NCBI GenBank assembly: GCA_947652115.1
Contig: OX393570.1
Coordinates: forward strand, 7,853,889-7,917,888
From: Blastomussa wellsi
Taxonomy: Eukaryota; Cnidaria; Anthozoa; Scleractinia; Plerogyridae
Length of the DNA: 64,000 nt
Reading direction: 5' to 3'
Below, piece by piece: positions 63,723 to 64,000 of this stretch. Position numbers and translations under genes: made by a program. Below the pieces are notes generated by a model. That model was not told the DNA's origin. It saw only the letters and a list, made by a program, of their open reading frames with translations, and did no database searches. Each line of letters starts with the position of its first letter. Within the stretch, counting starts at the first letter, position 1.

Positions 63723-64000
63723 TTAAGGTGGCTCGATAGTCAAAAAGACCTTTGACTTGAAAATGCAACTTAATTAGACAGAATCAACATCATGACACTA
63801 GTTGCCATGAATGATGACAAACACAATGATGTTTGGGTGTCTTGTTGCAACGGTAACAGTACAGGCTTTGGTATGGTGTCTCAGAGGGTACTTTTCTTGT
63901 GACGATAACTGAGGAAAAACACTAAGTCACTCAGGCAAGGAATCACTTTTTACAGATTAAGTTTACAGTGGTCTATGCAATGACCTAAAATGGTCGGCTG
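63723..64000. mobile_element. Left end of a TTAA-type element running off the window
   Basis: TTAA at 63723-63726 is followed by GGTGGCTCGATAG, the same first ten bases as the element at 46199. The other end lies beyond the window. Confidence 0.5.

Overview
The window is animal nuclear DNA: intron-rich, AT-leaning, and full of short transposons. It most likely comes from an anthozoan cnidarian, probably a stony coral. The case rests on two animal-type genes split by GT-AG introns, many tRNA-derived SINEs, dozens of foldback or TTAA/TA-flanked MITEs, and a broken DIRS-type retroelement. The species cannot be named from the sequence alone. No bacterial operons, CRISPR arrays or convincing functional tRNA genes were seen.

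Two complete genes could be rebuilt exon by exon, with all intron phases agreeing. (1) ASCC2, the CUE-domain subunit of the ASC-1/ribosome-quality-trigger complex, lies on the plus strand (about 890-21060) in 11 coding exons giving about 780 residues. (2) Glycerol kinase (GK) lies on the minus strand (60231 down to 28989) in 19 coding exons giving about 553 residues, with a hydrophobic C-terminal tail on its own last exon. The genes converge. Their facing 3' ends are about 8 kb apart, and most of that gap is one 5.25-kb minisatellite of a 20-base unit (22527-27780).

Layout: 1-890 ASCC2 upstream region; 905-20693 ASCC2 introns with SINEs, MITEs, a G-rich tandem repeat and a long dispersed repeat; 21061-22526 3' flank; 22527-27780 minisatellite; 27781-28988 its degenerate edge, a long hairpin and the GK 3' flank; 28989-60231 GK, whose introns hold at least eight TTAA-flanked inverted-repeat elements, including a 3.6-kb one enclosing a broken DIRS-like element (46195-49792); 60232-64000 GK upstream region with further MITEs, a frameshifted C2H2 zinc-finger fragment and a tyrosine-recombinase fragment cut by another TTAA-type terminus.

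The two genes have no evident functional link (ribosome rescue/alkylation repair versus glycerol phosphorylation). The most unusual content is the repeat landscape: the minisatellite that stays open in long frames on one strand, the TTAA-element set with nested and abutting insertions, and a repeat family carrying a recurrent short reading frame in four places.
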